Position numbers and translations under genes: made by a program. From Actinomycetes bacterium (GTDB lineage Bacteria > Actinomycetota > Acidimicrobiia > Acidimicrobiales > JAJZXF01): 33,343 nucleotides of DNA. Shown here in pieces: positions 31,416 to 33,343 of the stretch. The stretch is from assembly GCA_021791755.1 (NCBI GenBank), contig JAJYWA010000015.1:1-33343 (forward strand), given 5' to 3'. The notes below the pieces were generated by a model, which did not search any database, had not been told where the DNA came from, and was given only the letters and a program-made list of their open reading frames with translations. Numbering within the stretch: the stretch's first letter is position 1; each line of letters starts with the position of its first letter.

Positions 31416-32164
31416 CACACCTCCAGCTCGGGATCCTCATCGCCACCGACAACCGGTGGGTGCATAGCGGATGAGACGGGCCCTGAAGGCGGCAGGCGCA
31501 GAGCGGATGAAGGCGATGAAGCCGGCAGGTGCATAGCGGATGAGACGGGCCCTGAAGGCGGTGAAGAGGATGAGGCCAGCCCGATCGTCGACGCCCACCG
31601 GATCTGGCGAACCAGCGCTTCGGGAGCGTTGGCCACGAGCAACGGTACAGATGGATCGCCAACGAACGCAGCAAGCACGTCACGGTCCGCGTCACGTCCG
31701 ATCGCTATCGCGAGCCGCACCGCCTTCGATCCCCAGGCGCTTTCGTTCAGCGCAGCCAGACCAGCATTGAAGTCGTCCGTAGGCTGGCCATCGGAGACGA
31801 GCACGATCACCGGCGCGAGCCCGCGGTCTGGCATCGCAGGCCCCGACAGATCCTCAGCAAGAAGACTGAGCGCTGCCCCCATGTCGGTCACCCCTCCGGC
31901 CACAAGATCCGTCCAGACAAGCTCCGCAAGTGGAACCGCCTCAGCAGACTGCCACTCTGCCCCGGTAGCGAAGCGCATCACCCGCACGAAAGGTCGCGCA
32001 TACGGGTTCCCCGCAGCGACCTCACGCATGTGCGGTAGAGCCTCCCTGGCCGCTGTGTTGAGGGCCTGGATCTTGCCGTCGCGCGCCATCGAGCCGGAGC
32101 AGTCTGCAAGCCAATAGAAGCTCATCGGACGGCTGGAAAGCTCTCCACCTGGACGTCTCAGCAT
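31412..32164 (-). CDS. TerY-like von Willebrand A domain protein
   Basis: Cytosolic vWA protein, 250 residues. The metal-ion-dependent adhesion site is complete: D21, S23 and S25 in DCSGSM, T93 in GVTDMGAAL and D125 in LVSDGQPTDDF. The short single domain, beginning YWLADCSGSM, resembles TerY, the vWA component of kinase/phosphatase triads. The C-terminal 55 residues are Ser/Pro-rich and built on a 33-bp duplication, giving two copies of PPSGPVSSAMH. The ATG at 32164 is 8 nt after a -10-like TATTCT, so the mRNA may be leaderless; an internal ATG at 32125 starts right at the domain. The gene leads the triad operon. Confidence 0.87.
   Translation of the reverse strand: MLRRPGGELSSRPMSFYWLADCSGSMARDGKIQALNTAAREALPHMREVAAGNPYARPFVRVMRFATGAEWQSAEAVPLAELVWTDLVAGGVTDMGAALSLLAEDLSGPAMPDRGLAPVIVLVSDGQPTDDFNAGLAALNESAWGSKAVRLAIAIGRDADRDVLAAFVGDPSVPLLVANAPEALVRQIRWASTIGLASSSSPPSGPVSSAMHLPASSPSSALRLPPSGPVSSAMHPPVVGGDEDPELEVW
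31460..31561. repeat. 33-bp direct repeat in the vWA gene
   Basis: An exact 33-bp sequence occurs at 31460-31492 and 31529-31561 (69-bp period, 23 codons). The spacer holds a third, degenerate copy of the AGCGGATGA core. The frame is preserved. Confidence 0.88.
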
Positions 32165-32171
32165 CTCACGT

Positions 32172-32178
32172 TAGAATA
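32172..32178. promoter_or_regulatory. Overlapping divergent -10 elements
   Basis: TAGAAT at 32172-32177 on plus faces the FHA-HTH gene (ATG 11 nt later). On minus, TATTCT at 32178-32173 faces the vWA gene (ATG 8 nt later). The two hexamers share five base pairs, so RNA polymerase could serve only one direction at a time. -35 matches are weak on both sides. Confidence 0.45.
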
Positions 32179-32188
32179 CCATTGTCAT

Positions 32189-32782
32189 ATGACATCCTTT
32201 CTCGAGCTCCGCAAGCGCGCCGGCATCGAGGTGGTTCCGCTCGAGACCAGCGCCGTCACGATCGGCAAGGTCACCGAGGCCGACCTACGGGTGAGCGATG
32301 ATCCTGCGCTGTCGCGGCTCCATGCCGTCGTCGAGCGCGTCGGCGGAGGCTGGTGCGTCCGCGACCTCGGCAGCCGTAACGGCACCTTCGTGAACGGCGT
32401 GCGGGTGTGGTCGCAGAAGGCGCTTCACGGCGGAGACGAGATCAAGGTGGGCGGCACGCGCCTTGTATTCCGTTCGGGGTCGCTTTCCGGAGAGCAGACA
32501 TTGACCGCAGGCGACGGAGCGCCAGATCTCACCACCCGCGAGCGCGATGTCCTCGTCGCCCTTTGTCGCCCACTCCTCTCCGGGGATGCCTTTGCCGAAC
32601 CAGCCTCGACGCAACGCATCGCCGCGGAGTTGGTCGTGTCGCAGGCTGCGGTGAAGCAGCACCTCGTACGCCTATACGACAAGTTCGGCATATACGACGA
32701 ACCCGCTGGCGCGAGCCGCCGTGTTCGCCTTGCGAACCAAGCCGTCGAACGGGGAGCGGTCCGGCTGGCCGACCTGCGCTAG
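32189..32782 (+). CDS. FHA-domain protein with C-terminal helix-turn-helix
   Basis: A 197-residue protein with an FHA phosphothreonine-binding domain (about residues 10-93; TIGK, SRLH, DLGSRNGTFVNG) followed by a probable DNA-binding winged or LuxR-like helix-turn-helix (about 112-170; LTTRERDVLVALCRPL, TQRIAAELVVSQAAVKQHLVRLYDKFGI). This combination recurs in actinomycetota and could make transcription depend on a phosphorylated partner. The start is the first ATG, nearly leaderless, 24 bp from the divergent vWA gene. It is probably the transcriptional output of the kinase/phosphatase island, by inference from context. Confidence 0.85.
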   Translation: MTSFLELRKRAGIEVVPLETSAVTIGKVTEADLRVSDDPALSRLHAVVERVGGGWCVRDLGSRNGTFVNGVRVWSQKALHGGDEIKVGGTRLVFRSGSLSGEQTLTAGDGAPDLTTRERDVLVALCRPLLSGDAFAEPASTQRIAAELVVSQAAVKQHLVRLYDKFGIYDEPAGASRRVRLANQAVERGAVRLADLR

Positions 32783-32817
32783 GCACCATGGACCTCCCCC
32801 GCACCATGGACCTCCCC
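32783..32817. repeat. 17-bp direct repeat between the FHA gene and the IS remnant
   Basis: GCACCATGGACCTCCCC occurs at 32783-32799 and 32801-32817, directly after the FHA-HTH stop codon. The second copy abuts the presumed left end of the IS3-like element. Confidence 0.8.
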
Positions 32818-32864
32818 ACGTAGACCGGACACTCTAGACAGCTTGTCCGAGAGAGGATTGTGGT

Positions 32865-33152
32865 ATGAGCAAGGAACCAATGACGCGTCGTTACACCGAC
32901 GAGCTCAAGCGGGATGCTGTGGCGTTGTATAGATCGTCTGGCCGGCCGATAAAGCATGTAGCCCAGTAGTTGGGTATATCTGACACAGCGTTGGGCACCT
33001 GGGTGCGGAACTGGGAAAAGACTGCTTCTGCAGATGAGGTCTAGACGGCGAAGGAAGAGGCGCGGCTGCACGAGCGGATACGTGAGCTGGAAACAGAGAT
33101 CGAGATCTTGAAGAGGTTCACGAAGTACTGGGTAAAGGAGTCGGCGAAGTGA
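32865..33152 (+). pseudogene. IS3-family transposase OrfA, two in-frame stops
   Basis: A 95-codon frame starting MSKEPMTRRYTDELKRDAVALY, typical of the IS3/IS911 OrfA helix-turn-helix (TDELKRDAV, then VAQ and LGISDTALGTWVRNW), and ending with the leucine-zipper-like segment RIRELETEIEILKRFTKYWVKE. TAG codons at 32967-32969 (within the helix-turn-helix, after VAQ) and at 33042-33044 interrupt it, so no full-length protein can be made without readthrough. GTGGT precedes the ATG without a clear ribosome binding site. Confidence 0.8.
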
Positions 33153-33254
33153 TCAATGCAGCAACCAAGGACAACTACCCAGACGCCCGGGCGCTAGCTC
33201 GACGGGTCACCAAGCTCGAGTCAGAGGCGGAGATTGCCCGTCGCCTGGCGGGCT

Positions 33255-33343
33255 TTGAGAAGCGAGGTACTGAGCCGCGAGCGGATATACAGGTTCATCT
33301 CCTCTGAGGCCGCGACGTTTTCGGTCCGGATGTTATGCAAGGT
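33255..33343 (+). pseudogene. IS3-family transposase OrfB, N-terminal fragment at window edge
   Basis: The last 89 bases encode LSRERIYRFISSEAATFSVRMLCKV-like sequence, which matches the start of IS3 OrfB (usually YRFI..E...FPV..MCRVLGVS). The frame runs off the window, so completeness is unknown. The roughly 100 bp between OrfA and this point encode nothing typical of the family, suggesting an insertion or rearrangement. The exact start is uncertain. Confidence 0.6.

Larger units (their letters stand above)
32818..33343 (+). mobile_element. Decayed IS3-family insertion sequence, truncated by the window edge
   Basis: The segment holds a broken first transposase frame and the start of a second frame in the usual IS3 order. 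The left boundary near 32818-32826 is a guess; a short inverted repeat, CGGACA/TGTCCG (32826-32831 and 32844-32849), lies there. The right end is outside the window, so terminal repeats and target duplications cannot be checked. Confidence 0.65.

Noticed and set aside
24599-32782. Tellurite-resistance (Ter) operon in the strict sense
   Set aside because: No TerB, TerC, TerD or TerZ-type gene is present; only the vWA/PP2C/kinase part matches.

Overview
The window (about 33.3 kb, GC-rich, frequent GTG/TTG starts, several apparently leaderless promoters, an actinobacterial-style gene complement) looks like a chromosomal segment of an actinomycetote. A complete System I cytochrome c maturation operon, unusual for the phylum, would fit a deep or acidophilic lineage such as Acidimicrobiia. 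That taxonomic guess is inference only, because no rRNA or tRNA gene is present.

Layout. 310-1284: GDP-mannose 4,6-dehydratase behind a 9-bp tandem repeat. 1435-8263: ccmA-B-C-D-E-F-G-(H+I), eight genes, most joined by ATGA overlaps. 8421-10783 (minus): a NarL-type histidine kinase and response regulator, divergent from a cupredoxin-like lipoprotein (11136-11789). 11805-14589: an orphan MT-A70 methyltransferase, a D-Ala-D-Ala ligase homologue with a duplicated start region, and a PH/SHOCT membrane protein. 14637-18424: an acyl-CoA catabolism patch (DUF35 protein plus thiolase-fold Ltp2-like protein, enoyl-CoA hydratase) with a glycosyltransferase in between. 18447-20524 (minus): a DrrAB-type ABC exporter. 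20525-24380: a sparse region with small membrane proteins, a GNAT acetyltransferase coupled to an MBL-fold hydrolase, and a leaderless 58-aa membrane protein.

24599-32782 is the most interesting part: a compact phospho-signalling island. It holds a TerY-like vWA protein, a PP2C phosphatase and an atypical Ser/Thr kinase with a C-terminal zinc ribbon (a TerY-P-type triad, coupled on the minus strand). Around the triad lie an FHA-FHA-ABC transporter fusion, an FHA-plus-helix-turn-helix protein and a single-pass membrane protein. Kinase and phosphatase could set phospho-threonine marks read by three FHA domains, with outputs at the membrane (transport) and on DNA (transcription).

32783-33343: a short direct repeat and a decayed IS3-family element whose first frame has two in-frame stops and whose second frame runs off the window. 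Short tandem duplications recur throughout, mostly in linkers, N-terminal extensions and intergenic DNA.
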